Positions 1 through 8,052 of a stretch of 24,937 nt of DNA are shown in pieces (the stretch's first letter is position 1; each line of letters opens with the position of its first letter). Below the pieces are notes generated by a model that worked only from the letters and a program-made list of their open reading frames with translations, was not told where the DNA came from and made no database searches. Position numbers and translations under genes: made by a program. Location of the stretch: NCBI GenBank assembly GCA_023391335.1, contig JAEWBG010000031.1, forward strand, positions 1 to 24,937. Direction: 5' to 3'. Origin of the DNA: Pseudomonadota bacterium (GTDB lineage Bacteria; Pseudomonadota; Gammaproteobacteria; Steroidobacterales; Steroidobacteraceae).

Positions 1-1152
1 GTCGTGAGCCTGCGACGGCTGAACCGCATTCGCGGCATCGATCCGCACAACAACACCATCACCGCCGAAGCGGGCGTCGTGCTAGCCGAGATTCAGGCGC
101 GCGCCGAAAGCGAGCAGCGCCTGTTTCCGTTGAGTCTTGCCGCCGAAGGCAGTTGCACGATCGGCGGCAATCTGTCGACGAACGCGGGCGGCACCGGCGT
201 GCTGCGCTATGGCAACACGCGGGAGCTGTGTCTCGGCCTCGAAGTCGTCACGCCGCAAGGCGAAATCTGGGACGGCCTGCGCGGACTGCGCAAGGACAAC
301 ACCGGCTACGATCTGCGCGATCTTTTCATCGGCGCGGAAGGCACACTCGGCATCATCACCGCCGCGACCTGCAAGCTCTTTTCCAGACCCGCTTTCGTGA
401 CGACAGCATTCATCGCCGTACCCGACCCTCAGGCCGCGGTGCGACTGTTGGCGCGCCTGCGAGAAGCAACGAGCGATGCCGTGAGCACCTTCGAGCTGAT
501 CCCGCGCATCGGACTGGACCTGGTGCTCAAACACATCAGCAATGTCCGCGATCCGCTGGACGAAAGGTACCAGTGGTACGTGTTGCTGGAGATCGGTACC
601 GGCAAACTCGCTCGCGATTTGCGCGAGCAAGTGCAGGAAGAACTCGCCGCTGCAATGGACGCGGGTGAACTCATTACTGCAGTGATCGCTGAGAGCGACG
701 CGCAACGCGACATGCTGTGGCGAATTAGAGAGACGATTCCCGAAGGACAGCGTCAAGACGGCCCGAGCATCAAGCACGACATTTCAGTGACCACGACCGA
801 GTTGCCGCGCTTCATCGAGGAAGCAAGCGCTCTGATCTTAGAGATCGTGCCTGACGGCAGAATCGTGCCCTACGGACACATGGGCGATGGGAATTTGCAT
901 TTCAATGTGAGCCCACACGAGGGCTTCACCGGCCCGGCAGCGCAATTCATGCAGTTGGCCGCACCGATCCATCGCGCCGTGCACGATCTCATTGCACGCT
1001 TCGGCGGCAGCATCAGCGCGGAGCATGGCATTGGGCAACTGAAGCGAGACGAACTCGCGCGCTACAAGAATCCCGTCGCGCTTGCAGTGATGCGAGCAAT
1101 CAAGAACACCCTCGATCCGCACGGGATCATGAATCCAGGCAAAGTGCTGTAG
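1..1152 (+). CDS. FAD-linked D-2-hydroxyacid oxidase/dehydrogenase, 5'-truncated by window edge
   Basis: This is a GlcD/D-lactate/D-2-hydroxyglutarate dehydrogenase-type flavoenzyme that oxidises a D-2-hydroxyacid to the 2-oxoacid. The reading frame is open from base 1, so the GTG at position 4 is probably internal and the gene starts before the window. About 80-90 N-terminal residues of the usual 460-470 appear to be missing, including the start of the FAD-binding PP-loop domain. Visible FAD_binding_4 features are GGNLSTNAGG, the NTGYDLRDLFIGAEGTLGI stretch and the ITAATCKL end. The FAD-oxidase C-terminal domain follows, with GHMGDGNLHFNV, SAEHGIGQLKR and the terminal DPHGIMNPGKVL. Substrate cannot be read from the sequence. 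It is followed by a plus-strand gene 61 bp downstream. Confidence 0.9.
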   Translation, partial: VVSLRRLNRIRGIDPHNNTITAEAGVVLAEIQARAESEQRLFPLSLAAEGSCTIGGNLSTNAGGTGVLRYGNTRELCLGLEVVTPQGEIWDGLRGLRKDNTGYDLRDLFIGAEGTLGIITAATCKLFSRPAFVTTAFIAVPDPQAAVRLLARLREATSDAVSTFELIPRIGLDLVLKHISNVRDPLDERYQWYVLLEIGTGKLARDLREQVQEELAAAMDAGELITAVIAESDAQRDMLWRIRETIPEGQRQDGPSIKHDISVTTTELPRFIEEASALILEIVPDGRIVPYGHMGDGNLHFNVSPHEGFTGPAAQFMQLAAPIHRAVHDLIARFGGSISAEHGIGQLKRDELARYKNPVALAVMRAIKNTLDPHGIMNPGKVL

Positions 1153-1213
1153 GCAACCGGAACTCGCAGGTCGATCCGGCGTTTGTCAGCATCATCCTGC
1201 GCGATTCCTGCTC

Positions 1214-2368
1214 ATGGCGTTGAAACTTAGGACCGGGCTGATCGTCCTGATCGCCCTTGCAAAGCATTGCGTCGCGTTTGCTCAGGAACCCGCCCCAACC
1301 ACCTCACCTCCCGCATCCTCTGCTGCGGAATCAACCAAACTCAACGGTTGGAGTCACACTGGGCTATTGCGCGGGCGCGATTTGACGCCCTTCGGTTTGC
1401 TGCGCCTCGACATGCTGCCTGCGCACACCGCCGACGCGAAGGCCGGCACGTGGACCTTCGAAATTCAGTACGCATATCAAAACACGTTCGTCATGAGCGA
1501 CAACGTGCGCAACTACCTTGAGCAGCGCGACACGGGACGAATTCCCCTGCGTCCGCAAGATGCGGCAGCGATTCTGGCGCTCCCAGGAGATGCGTACTAC
1601 ATCGACGGCGAAGTTGGGCTCGCAGATCTCATCGTACTGCGAAGGTTGAGCGCTTACTGGAGCGCCTATGTGACCGTCCCTTACATTCGGTATGGAGAAG
1701 GTGTGTGGGACAGCACCGTCGAGTCCTTTCACAGCGCATTCGGATTCAGCCAACAAGGACGCGACCTCGTTGCCCGCAATGAGTTTCAAATCGTGTACGG
1801 CGTCGGCGATGCGCAGTTCGTGCAACTCGATCGGCAGACCAAAGGCGGTCTCGGCGATCCGGTGATCGGCGTACGGTATTCGCTGCCACAGCCGCGCTTC
1901 GGATGGGATGTGGTCGCAGAATTCGCCGCTAAGTTCGCGGTCGATGGCGAACGCACGCTGCTCTCAACCGGGCGAAACGACTACGGAGTGCAAGTGACCA
2001 TGCAGCGACGCTTCGGTCGCACTGGGCGCCAGGCAACGTACGTCAGCACTAGCGGTGTTTACTACGCCGGCGGACCGGAAATTCCAGGTCGCAAATCACA
2101 ATTCATTCCGACGTTGATCTTGGGCTACAGCTACGGACTCACGCACCGTACGAGCGTGATTCTGCAGGGCTATGTGAGCAAGAGCGTCGTGCAGGACACC
2201 AGCATCGATGAGCTGTCTGCGAATAAGTACCAGGCGAGCTTGGGCGTGCAATCTCGACGCAAGAACGTGCTCGTGAGTCTCGCGCTCACCGAAAACATTT
2301 CGAACTTCGGCAACACGCCGGACATCGGCGCGCAGCTTGGGATTGCGTATATGCCGGGAGCGAAATGA
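1214..2368 (+). CDS. DUF3187-like secreted or outer-membrane protein
   Basis: A 384-residue protein of unknown function. It begins with a hydrophobic signal peptide (residues about 5-24, likely cleavage after AFA before QEP), followed by a low-complexity Pro/Ser/Ala linker. The body has alternating aromatic and polar residues typical of beta-strands, with segments such as WTFEIQYAYQNTF, YWSAYVTVPYIRYG, GGLGDPVIGVRYSLP and a closing LGIAYMPG. I match it to the DUF3187 family by the QYAYQNTF and GLGDP features from memory; this family is annotated only as unknown or outer-membrane-like. The start is ATG with no strong Shine-Dalgarno sequence. Its relation to the upstream oxidase is unclear, but both run in the same direction with a 61-bp gap. 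Confidence 0.7.
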   Translation: MALKLRTGLIVLIALAKHCVAFAQEPAPTTSPPASSAAESTKLNGWSHTGLLRGRDLTPFGLLRLDMLPAHTADAKAGTWTFEIQYAYQNTFVMSDNVRNYLEQRDTGRIPLRPQDAAAILALPGDAYYIDGEVGLADLIVLRRLSAYWSAYVTVPYIRYGEGVWDSTVESFHSAFGFSQQGRDLVARNEFQIVYGVGDAQFVQLDRQTKGGLGDPVIGVRYSLPQPRFGWDVVAEFAAKFAVDGERTLLSTGRNDYGVQVTMQRRFGRTGRQATYVSTSGVYYAGGPEIPGRKSQFIPTLILGYSYGLTHRTSVILQGYVSKSVVQDTSIDELSANKYQASLGVQSRRKNVLVSLALTENISNFGNTPDIGAQLGIAYMPGAK

Positions 2369-2383
2369 TCCGGACACGGAAGC

Positions 2384-2890
2384 AAGCGCTATCGCGCAGG
2401 CGAGACTAACGGCAAGCGAGCCCTGCGGGCAGGCAAGCCCGTTGGGCAGGGCAGAGAAGAAGCGGAAGCAACGCTCACCGCATTTGGAGAGCAGATACCT
2501 TTCGTGAGAGCGACACGAAACTTCTTGCTGGCAACCTTCAACGCTCAACAACACCATCAGAACGCCCCCATCCCAACCTTCCCCCGCGAAGCGAGGGAAG
2601 GAGTCGGAGCGCCAGCACTCGGCGTCGAATCAAAATTCTTGCCTGCGCGACAGCGCTTGCTTCTTTGTCTTCTTTCTGGCCTGCGCGACAGCGCTTACCT
2701 CTTCGCTCCGCTCTTACTCTGGCCTGCCGACAGGCTTCCCTGCCCAACGGGCTTCCCTGCCGAAGGCTTACCTTGCGCGTCAGCGCTTGCCTCTTACTCC
2801 AATCTTTTCTGGCCTGCGCGATAGCGCTTCCCTGCCCAACGGGCTTCCCTGCCAGCGGCTTACCTTGCGCGTCAGCGCTCACCTCTTCGC
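2384..2890. repeat. Mosaic of short GC-rich hairpin repeats (intergenic, ~500 bp)
   Basis: No convincing gene lies between 2369 and 2892. The stretch carries repeated units of the form CTGCGCGACAGCGCTT or CTTGCGCGTCAGCGCTT (about 2642-2658, 2680-2696, 2772-2788, 2813-2829, 2864-2880). They alternate with small hairpins such as GCCCAACGGGC and GCCGNNGGC. An inverted copy sits at 2384-2462. A CCTTCCCCCGC/GCGAGGGAAGG dyad lies near 2577-2602. The same units recur at 18896-18972. Confidence 0.7.
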
Positions 2891-2892
2891 TC

Positions 2893-3228
2893 TTAGGATC
2901 CCCTCTCTCCCATCACTCTCATCCACGCGAACCCGGTCGCTACCGGCGCCGGCTGCGGCGCGTAGCGGTACGAATTCACCCAAGCCGTAAGTGCATCGCG
3001 CACGCAGGCCGGTGCGTCGGAAAGCGACAGATCGGCCACGGAACCGTCGGGCTGGACGGAGTAGTCGATATCGACGGAAGTGTTGGCCGCACAATCAGGT
3101 GCGATCTGTAGATTGCCAGCCGAGAGCAACTGTGGCCGCAGAGGTGGATCGGGGACTTGCCGCTGCGGTGCGGTTTGGCAGCCCGCGACCAGCGCGAGAA
3201 CTAAAACGGGAACTGTTTTGCGCAACAT
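2893..3228 (-). CDS. Small lipoprotein with TonB-C-like domain
   Basis: A 111-residue protein starting at the ATG at 3228. An upstream extension to 3339 is possible, but it would place the lipoprotein signal internally, so the short form is preferred. MLRKTVPVLVLALVAGC is a textbook type II signal peptide with lipobox LVAGC, so the mature protein should be lipidated on Cys17. After a Pro-rich linker, the rest resembles a minimal TonB C-terminal fold: a VDIDYSVQPDGSVADLSL strand pair, then CVRDALTAWVNSYRYAPQP. Two extra cysteines (in PDCAAN and APACVRD) could form a disulfide. Function is unknown; similar small TonB-C-like lipoproteins are often annotated as energy-transducer-like. It is convergent with the hairpin-repeat region downstream. 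Confidence 0.65.
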   Translation of the reverse strand: MLRKTVPVLVLALVAGCQTAPQRQVPDPPLRPQLLSAGNLQIAPDCAANTSVDIDYSVQPDGSVADLSLSDAPACVRDALTAWVNSYRYAPQPAPVATGFAWMRVMGERGS

Positions 3229-3320
3229 GGCATCGGCTCGAAAGACCACGATGCCGCTACGATGACTCCCGCTGCAATCGCAAACAAGCGGGGGTTGCCT
3301 GACGGACCGGAGCCGGAAAG

Positions 3321-3426
3321 GACGAAACACAAAGCGCACAAAGAAAAGCTCAAAATGGTAGTAGGCCCCCGCGAGAGACCTCTCGTCGATTTCGACAGCC
3401 TTCTCGTGCGTTCTTTGTGTTGCGTC
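3321..3426. repeat. CACAAAG inverted-repeat element, copy 1
   Basis: The left arm begins GGACGAAACACAAAG and continues with CACAAAG-type units. The right arm is GTTCTTTGTGTTGCGTC. The outer ends are inverted repeats of each other apart from one mismatch. It lies in the gap between the lipoprotein and fnr1 (3229-3439), which otherwise shows no gene. Related copies are at 9041-9155, 10971-11207 and 18640-18775. Confidence 0.65.
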
Positions 3427-3439
3427 GGATTCCGACGCG

Positions 3440-4546
3440 CTAGCTATTTGCCGCCTTCAATTCGCCCGGCGCGCTTTCGCCCGCCACTCCCAGACGCTTG
3501 TGCATGAGCGGGCTGGTCGTCGTGTATTGCAGGTGCACCTTCTTGCCCGGCTCCAGGTATTCCTTGATCGAGAACGCCGCAAGGGCCGCTTCGTGGAAGC
3601 CTGAGAGGATCAGCTTCTTCTTGCCCGGATAGGTGTTGATGTCGCCGACCGCGTAAACACCAGGCACGTTGGTCTGGAATTTCTCGGTATCGACCGATAG
3701 CTGCTTCTTGTTGATCTCCAAGCCCCACTCGGCAATCGGGCCAAGCTTCGGATGTAGGCCGAAGAACACCAGCAACTGACTGGCATCGACTCGACGCAGT
3801 ACGCTGTCGCCACCGAGCACGCTGACGGACTTGAGTACGCCGTCTTCGTTGTTCACTTCCTTCACCTGGCCGATCAACACGTCCGCACGATATTCATCGC
3901 GCAGGGCATAGAGCTTCGCGACCGACGCTGGCGCGCCGCGGAACTCCGGACGACGGTGCACCACCACGACGCTGTTGGCGTGATCGACGAGCGTGAGCGC
4001 CCAATCGAGGGCCGAGTCGCCACCGCCGCAAATCACGACGTCTTGGCCTGCGAACGCGCGTGGATCCTTCACTCGATAGTGCAAATACTTGCCTTCGATG
4101 TCGGCCGCACCCGGCACATCGAGTTTGCGAGGCTGGAACGACCCCACACCGCCAGCGATCACGACTGCGCCGGCATCGAACACCGTTGCCGCACTCGTCA
4201 CGACTTTGAAGCGGCCGTTTTCCTGACGCTCAACCTGCGTGACTTCTTGACCGAGATGAAAACCGGCATCGAACGGCTTGATCTGCTCGAGCAGTCGATC
4301 GGTGAGCTCCTGCCCCGTGCACACGGGCACGGCAGGGATGTCGTAAATCGGTTTGTCCGGATACAGCTCGACGCATTGACCGCCGGGCGCTTTGAGCGAG
4401 TCGACCAAGTGCGCCTTCAATCCCAGCAGGCCCAACTCGAAGACCTGGAACAAGCCGCACGGGCCCGCTCCGACGATGACGACGTCGGTATGAATCGGTG
4501 GACGCTCGAACTTAAGCGCTGAGTCGTTGTTGGAAGCCGTCGACAC
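3440..4546 (-). CDS. Ferredoxin/flavodoxin-NADP reductase, TrxR-like (paralogue 1)
   Basis: A 368-residue two-dinucleotide-binding flavoprotein that would transfer electrons from NADPH to ferredoxin or flavodoxin. The FAD motif is VIVGAGPCGLFQ near residue 23, the NAD(P) motif is GGGDSALDWAL, followed by VHRRPEFRGAP. The C-terminal FAD motif is VYAVGDINTYPGKKK and the tail is TTTSPLMHKRLGV. It lacks the redox CxxC of thioredoxin reductase, which points to the YumC/FNR-like subgroup. I chose GTG at 4546 because GGAG lies just upstream; the more distal ATG at 4600 would overlap the previous gene further. Even so it overlaps the cysK-like gene by 35 bp. As the last gene of a sulfate-assimilation operon it may feed sulfite or APS reductase; this is inference. 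Confidence 0.88.
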   Translation of the reverse strand: MSTASNNDSALKFERPPIHTDVVIVGAGPCGLFQVFELGLLGLKAHLVDSLKAPGGQCVELYPDKPIYDIPAVPVCTGQELTDRLLEQIKPFDAGFHLGQEVTQVERQENGRFKVVTSAATVFDAGAVVIAGGVGSFQPRKLDVPGAADIEGKYLHYRVKDPRAFAGQDVVICGGGDSALDWALTLVDHANSVVVVHRRPEFRGAPASVAKLYALRDEYRADVLIGQVKEVNNEDGVLKSVSVLGGDSVLRRVDASQLLVFFGLHPKLGPIAEWGLEINKKQLSVDTEKFQTNVPGVYAVGDINTYPGKKKLILSGFHEAALAAFSIKEYLEPGKKVHLQYTTTSPLMHKRLGVAGESAPGELKAANS

Positions 4547-5585
4547 GAGGAGTCTCCGTAATTGAAGCGGGTTGAACGTGTTGGGCGAGGCCGGCTGCAT
4601 CGAGCAGACCTTTATCGGCGAGCCACTTGCGATTGAACAAGCGCGACTGATACTTCGCGCCCGTATCGCACAGGATGGTCACGATGGTGTGACCGGGCCC
4701 GAGCCGACGCGCGACTTGAACTGCAGCCGCGACGTTGACGCCACTGGTGCTGCCGAGGAACAAACCCTCTTCGCGCAGCAACCGATAAACGGTGCGGACG
4801 CAATCGACGTCCGTGACATGCAAGGCATCGTCGATGGGCGAGCCTTCGAGGTTCGCTGTCACTCGACCGATACCGATGCCTTCAGTGATCGAGCCAGGAC
4901 CGGTCGCCTTGAGCTCGCCATGACGAAGCCAATGATAGAGCGAGCTGCCCTGCGGATCAGCCAGCGTGACGAGCACGTTGGGATTCTGCTTCTTCAAGAA
5001 GCGCGAGATGCCGCCCAGCGTGCCGCCGGTGCCAGTCGCTGCAACGAATGCGTCGATGCGGCCGCCGGTTTGCTCCCAAATCTCAGGGCCAGTCGTACGC
5101 TCGTGCGCGTCGCGATTCGCCGTGTTGTCGAATTGATTGGCCCACACCGCATCCGGGATTTCATCAGCCAATCGACGCGCGATCTTTTGATAGTGATTCG
5201 GATCGCTGTACGGCACAGTCTTGACTCGGAGCACATCGGCACCGAGCGCTTCGATCATCTGATACTTCTCGGGCGATTGATTGTCCGGCATCACGATCAC
5301 GCAGCGATAACCGCGTGAGTTGGCGACATGCGCCAAACCGATACCGGTATTGCCCGCAGTGCCTTCGACAATCGTGCCGCCCGGCTTCAGTCGGCCGCTG
5401 CGCTCGGCATCCTCGACGATGCCGCGCGCGGCGCGATCCTTCACCGAACCGCCTGGGTTCATGAATTCGGCTTTGCCGAGGATTTCGCATCCGGTCTCGT
5501 CGCTGAACTTCTGCAGACGAATGAGCGGAGTATTTCCGATCGCATCGGCAAAGCCGTTGCGGATAATTCTGGGCTGGATGCTCAT
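4512..5585 (-). CDS. cysK: PLP-dependent cysteine synthase-like enzyme
   Basis: A 357-residue fold-type II PLP enzyme, expected to make L-cysteine from O-acetylserine (or a related activated serine) and sulfide. The Schiff-base lysine is Lys49 in NPGGSVKDR. The substrate loop reads EGTAGNTG (residues 74-81), the phosphate-binding glycine loop is ATGTGGTLGG, and the late motif is GSTSGVNVAAA. The loop has Ala where most CysK enzymes have Ser (TSGNTG); I recall this variant from a CysK subfamily. The start is ATG 5585, preceded by GAAGGAAGG, and overlaps the cysG stop as ATGA, suggesting translational coupling. The frame also extends upstream to 5624, but that would run further into cysG and lacks a good ribosome site. 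A cystathionine beta-synthase role is possible but less likely in this operon. Confidence 0.85.
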   Translation of the reverse strand: MSIQPRIIRNGFADAIGNTPLIRLQKFSDETGCEILGKAEFMNPGGSVKDRAARGIVEDAERSGRLKPGGTIVEGTAGNTGIGLAHVANSRGYRCVIVMPDNQSPEKYQMIEALGADVLRVKTVPYSDPNHYQKIARRLADEIPDAVWANQFDNTANRDAHERTTGPEIWEQTGGRIDAFVAATGTGGTLGGISRFLKKQNPNVLVTLADPQGSSLYHWLRHGELKATGPGSITEGIGIGRVTANLEGSPIDDALHVTDVDCVRTVYRLLREEGLFLGSTSGVNVAAAVQVARRLGPGHTIVTILCDTGAKYQSRLFNRKWLADKGLLDAAGLAQHVQPASITETPRVDGFQQRLSA

Positions 5586-7072
5586 GCGCGCAACCTTCCT
5601 TCGGTGTTTTCGACGAACACCCATGCACTCGCACCTGATGACGCAAGCTCGTGAGCGCTGCCGCGATACTCAGGCGTTGAATTGAACCATTGCAGAGTCT
5701 CGTGCAAGCGAGTGACCTCGCCGACGATCAACAAAGCAGGCGTTTGAATCTGTTCGGCCTGCACTTTCTCAGCCAACTCGTGCAGCTCAGCCACGACGAC
5801 GCGCTGCGTCGCGCGAGTACCTTGTTCGATGACGGCTGCGCTGCGCGTGGCCGGCACGCCGTGAGCACGCAGGTTCGCAACGATGTTCTCGAGGTGACCG
5901 AGCCCCATATAGAAGACCACGGTCTGGCCAGGACGGGACAACAACGCCCAATCCACCTTGTCGGTTTCACCCTTACAGTGACCCGTGACGAGTGTGAGTG
6001 CCTGAGCGTGATCGCGATGCGTCAGCGGGATGCCTGAATATGCAGCGCAACCAGCCGCGGCCGTGATGCCAGGAACCACTTCAAAGCGAATGCCGGCCGC
6101 AGCCAGCGCCTCGAGTTCCTCACCGCCGCGTCCAAAAATAAATGGATCGCCGCCTTTCAAGCGGCACACGCGCTTGCCCTCTTGGGCGAGCCTCACCAGC
6201 AAATCGTTAATCCCTTCTTGGGGCACGTGGGCCTTGCCGGCCGCTTTGCCGACATAGATCCGATGTGCGTCGCGCCGCGCGAGATCCAGAATTTCGTCCG
6301 AGACTAAGCGGTCATAGAGCACGACATCTGCGTTCTGCAACGCGCGCATTCCGCGCAGCGTCATCAAGCCGGGATCGCCAGGACCGGCACCCACCAGAGC
6401 GACCTCACCAAGTGAATGGGCAGGTTTGGCTGTTTGCGTAATCGCTTGCTCTGTACGCTCCTGCGCCTCCTCACTGCCGGCCTCAACGCGCCCCGCCAGA
6501 ATGTCGGATGCGAGCGGACCGTCGAAGAAGTTTTCCCAAAAGCGGCGCCGACGAGCGGGCTGCTCGATTCGTGCTTTGACCTTCGCGCGAAGCGAACCGG
6601 CGAAGTTCGCCAACGCACCGAGCCGTTCAGGCAAAAACGCTTCGAGTTTCTCGCGCAGACGTCGCGTGAGCACGGGTGCATCGCCGCTGCTTCCGACCGC
6701 AACGACCACAGGAGAACGATCCACAATCGCCGGCACGATGAAGCGTGACAGCTCGCGATCATCGACAACGTTCACAGGAATCTGGCGTGTCTCCGCTTGA
6801 TGTGCGACCCACGCATTCACCGACTGCTTGTTCGTGGCAGAGATGGCAATGCGAGCGCCGTTCAGATGGTCCGGGTGAAATTCTCCGGCGACATGTTCGA
6901 TGCGATGCTGATTCGCGAGTTGCTGCAGTTCGTCGATCAGCTCAGGAGAGACGACGACAACGTGCGCTCCTGCACGCAGCAACAAATCGACCTTCCGCGC
7001 AGCGACCTCGCCGCCGCCAACAACGACGGCACGTTCGCCTTTCAAGCGCAGAAAAATCGGGAAGTAGTCCAT
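5582..7072 (-). CDS. cysG: Siroheme synthase CysG (methyltransferase/dehydrogenase/ferrochelatase)
   Basis: A 496-residue fusion that converts uroporphyrinogen III to siroheme, the cofactor of sulfite reductase. The N-terminal half (residues about 1-215) is the precorrin-2 dehydrogenase/ferrochelatase, beginning MDYFPIFLRLKGERAVVVGGG with its NAD-binding glycines. VVDDRELSRFIVPAIV and SSGDAPVLTRRLREKLE cover the catalytic region. The C-terminal half (from about residue 225) is the SAM uroporphyrinogen methyltransferase, with LVGAGPGDPGLMTLRG, CRLKGGDPFIFGRGGEE and VPGITAAAGCAAYSGIPLTHR. It is somewhat longer than E. coli CysG (457 aa), with about 30 extra C-terminal residues. It lies 7 bp after cysH and is coupled by ATGA to the cysK-like gene. 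Confidence 0.95.
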   Translation of the reverse strand: MDYFPIFLRLKGERAVVVGGGEVAARKVDLLLRAGAHVVVVSPELIDELQQLANQHRIEHVAGEFHPDHLNGARIAISATNKQSVNAWVAHQAETRQIPVNVVDDRELSRFIVPAIVDRSPVVVAVGSSGDAPVLTRRLREKLEAFLPERLGALANFAGSLRAKVKARIEQPARRRRFWENFFDGPLASDILAGRVEAGSEEAQERTEQAITQTAKPAHSLGEVALVGAGPGDPGLMTLRGMRALQNADVVLYDRLVSDEILDLARRDAHRIYVGKAAGKAHVPQEGINDLLVRLAQEGKRVCRLKGGDPFIFGRGGEELEALAAAGIRFEVVPGITAAAGCAAYSGIPLTHRDHAQALTLVTGHCKGETDKVDWALLSRPGQTVVFYMGLGHLENIVANLRAHGVPATRSAAVIEQGTRATQRVVVAELHELAEKVQAEQIQTPALLIVGEVTRLHETLQWFNSTPEYRGSAHELASSGASAWVFVENTEGRLRA

Positions 7073-7079
7073 CGTTCGC

Positions 7080-7829
7080 TTAAGTCGCCGTAGCAGCGCG
7101 ACGTGGCTCGACCTTCAACGGAATGACGCGACGACGCGGTTGCAGACCACACTCGCGCGACTCTGGATTCTCCCACCACCAACGGCCCGAGCGCGGATCC
7201 GCGCCCGGCTCCACAGCACGCGTGCACGGTGCGCAGCCGATGCTTGGATAGCCTTTGTCATGCAGCGCGTTGTACGGGAGATTGCGCGCGTGGATGTATG
7301 CCCACACATCTTGCTCGGTCCAGTCGAGCATGGGGCTCACTTTCCACAGTCCGTAACGATCATCCCAAGCGATCGGCTCGCCAAGCGCACGCTCCGCCGA
7401 TTGTTCACGGCGTACGCCCGTGACCCAAGCCTTGTGACCGGCCACTGCACGCTTGAAGGGTTCGATCTTGCGAATCGCGCAGCACGATTGGCGTTCTTCG
7501 ACGCCGAGATAAAAACCGTTGATGCCGTTGTCGCGGACGTACTGTTCGATCTGCTTGGCGTCTGGATAATAGACTGCGATGCGGCGCTGATAGCGACGCT
7601 CGATGCGATCCAACAACGCCAACGTCTCATCGTGCAAGCGGCCCGTGTCGAGCGTGAACATCTCGATCTCGGGCGCAAAGGTGCACAGGATGTCCGTGAG
7701 CACCATCGCTTCCGCGCCGAGACTATTCGAGTAGACGACGTCCTGATAATCGCGCACTGCTTGTTCGAGCAGCGCTCGGGTCTGCTGCACGAGTGATTCC
7801 AACCGAGGCGATAATGGCTCAACCGACAT
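7080..7829 (-). CDS. cysH: APS/PAPS reductase CysH with [4Fe-4S] cysteines
   Basis: A 249-residue reductase that converts an adenylyl-sulfate to sulfite plus AMP (or PAP) using thioredoxin. The P-loop-like start is YSNSLGAEAMV, followed by FTLDTGRLHDET. Two cysteine pairs, Cys116-Cys117 and Cys199-x-x-Cys202, are the iron-sulfur ligands typical of the APS-using class. This predicts direct APS reduction without APS kinase. The nucleophilic cysteine is Cys227 in RECGLQ. The family motif is ECG(I/L)H, so the histidine is replaced by Gln230 (codon CAA). GRWWWENPESRE precedes it. It is the first gene of the cysH-cysG-cysK-fnr1 run and divergent from cysB. No strong Shine-Dalgarno sequence is visible before ATG 7829. 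Confidence 0.93.
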   Translation of the reverse strand: MSVEPLSPRLESLVQQTRALLEQAVRDYQDVVYSNSLGAEAMVLTDILCTFAPEIEMFTLDTGRLHDETLALLDRIERRYQRRIAVYYPDAKQIEQYVRDNGINGFYLGVEERQSCCAIRKIEPFKRAVAGHKAWVTGVRREQSAERALGEPIAWDDRYGLWKVSPMLDWTEQDVWAYIHARNLPYNALHDKGYPSIGCAPCTRAVEPGADPRSGRWWWENPESRECGLQPRRRVIPLKVEPRRAATAT

Positions 7830-7967
7830 GTGGGGCTTCTGAGATTGTTCTGAAGTGGAGGCTATTCGAGGGCTCCTATCGGCGACGACGGGGCCACGTG
7901 AATGAGCAAATTGCGAAGGAAATTCCAGCTCTATCCGTAGGACTGACGAGGACTGTATCTAACCGGC

Positions 7968-8049
7968 TTATAACCAGGGAAAGACCCATTTGTTCTGTCA
8001 TGATGCGGGGTCGTTATGACTTTTGTAGGATCTCCAGGTCGCTCATAAC
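7968..8049. promoter_or_regulatory. cysH/cysB divergent control region with candidate CysB operator
   Basis: The 223-bp gap between divergent cysH and cysB carries an inverted repeat, GTTATGA (8013-8019) and TCATAAC (8043-8049), 23 bp apart. A related TTATAAC lies at 7968-7974. A plausible plus-strand promoter is TTGTTC (7990-7995), an 18-bp spacer and TTATGA (8014-8019), so one operator arm covers the -10 box and the other ends 3 bp before the cysB ATG. This layout would suit autorepression and activation of cysH by CysB. It is inferred from sequence only. Confidence 0.45.
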
Positions 8050-8052
8050 TCC

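Noticed and set aside
2538..2882. Open frames and evenly spaced repeats between the DUF3187-like and lipoprotein genes, considered as a CRISPR array or gene
   Set aside because: Repeat units are short, unequal and palindromic with no constant spacer length. The frames consist of translated repeats.
3440..4546. Thioredoxin reductase as identity of the two flavoproteins
   Set aside because: There is no CxxC redox pair between the dinucleotide-binding motifs. The C-terminal tail and HRR motif fit ferredoxin-NADP reductases of the TrxR-like group.
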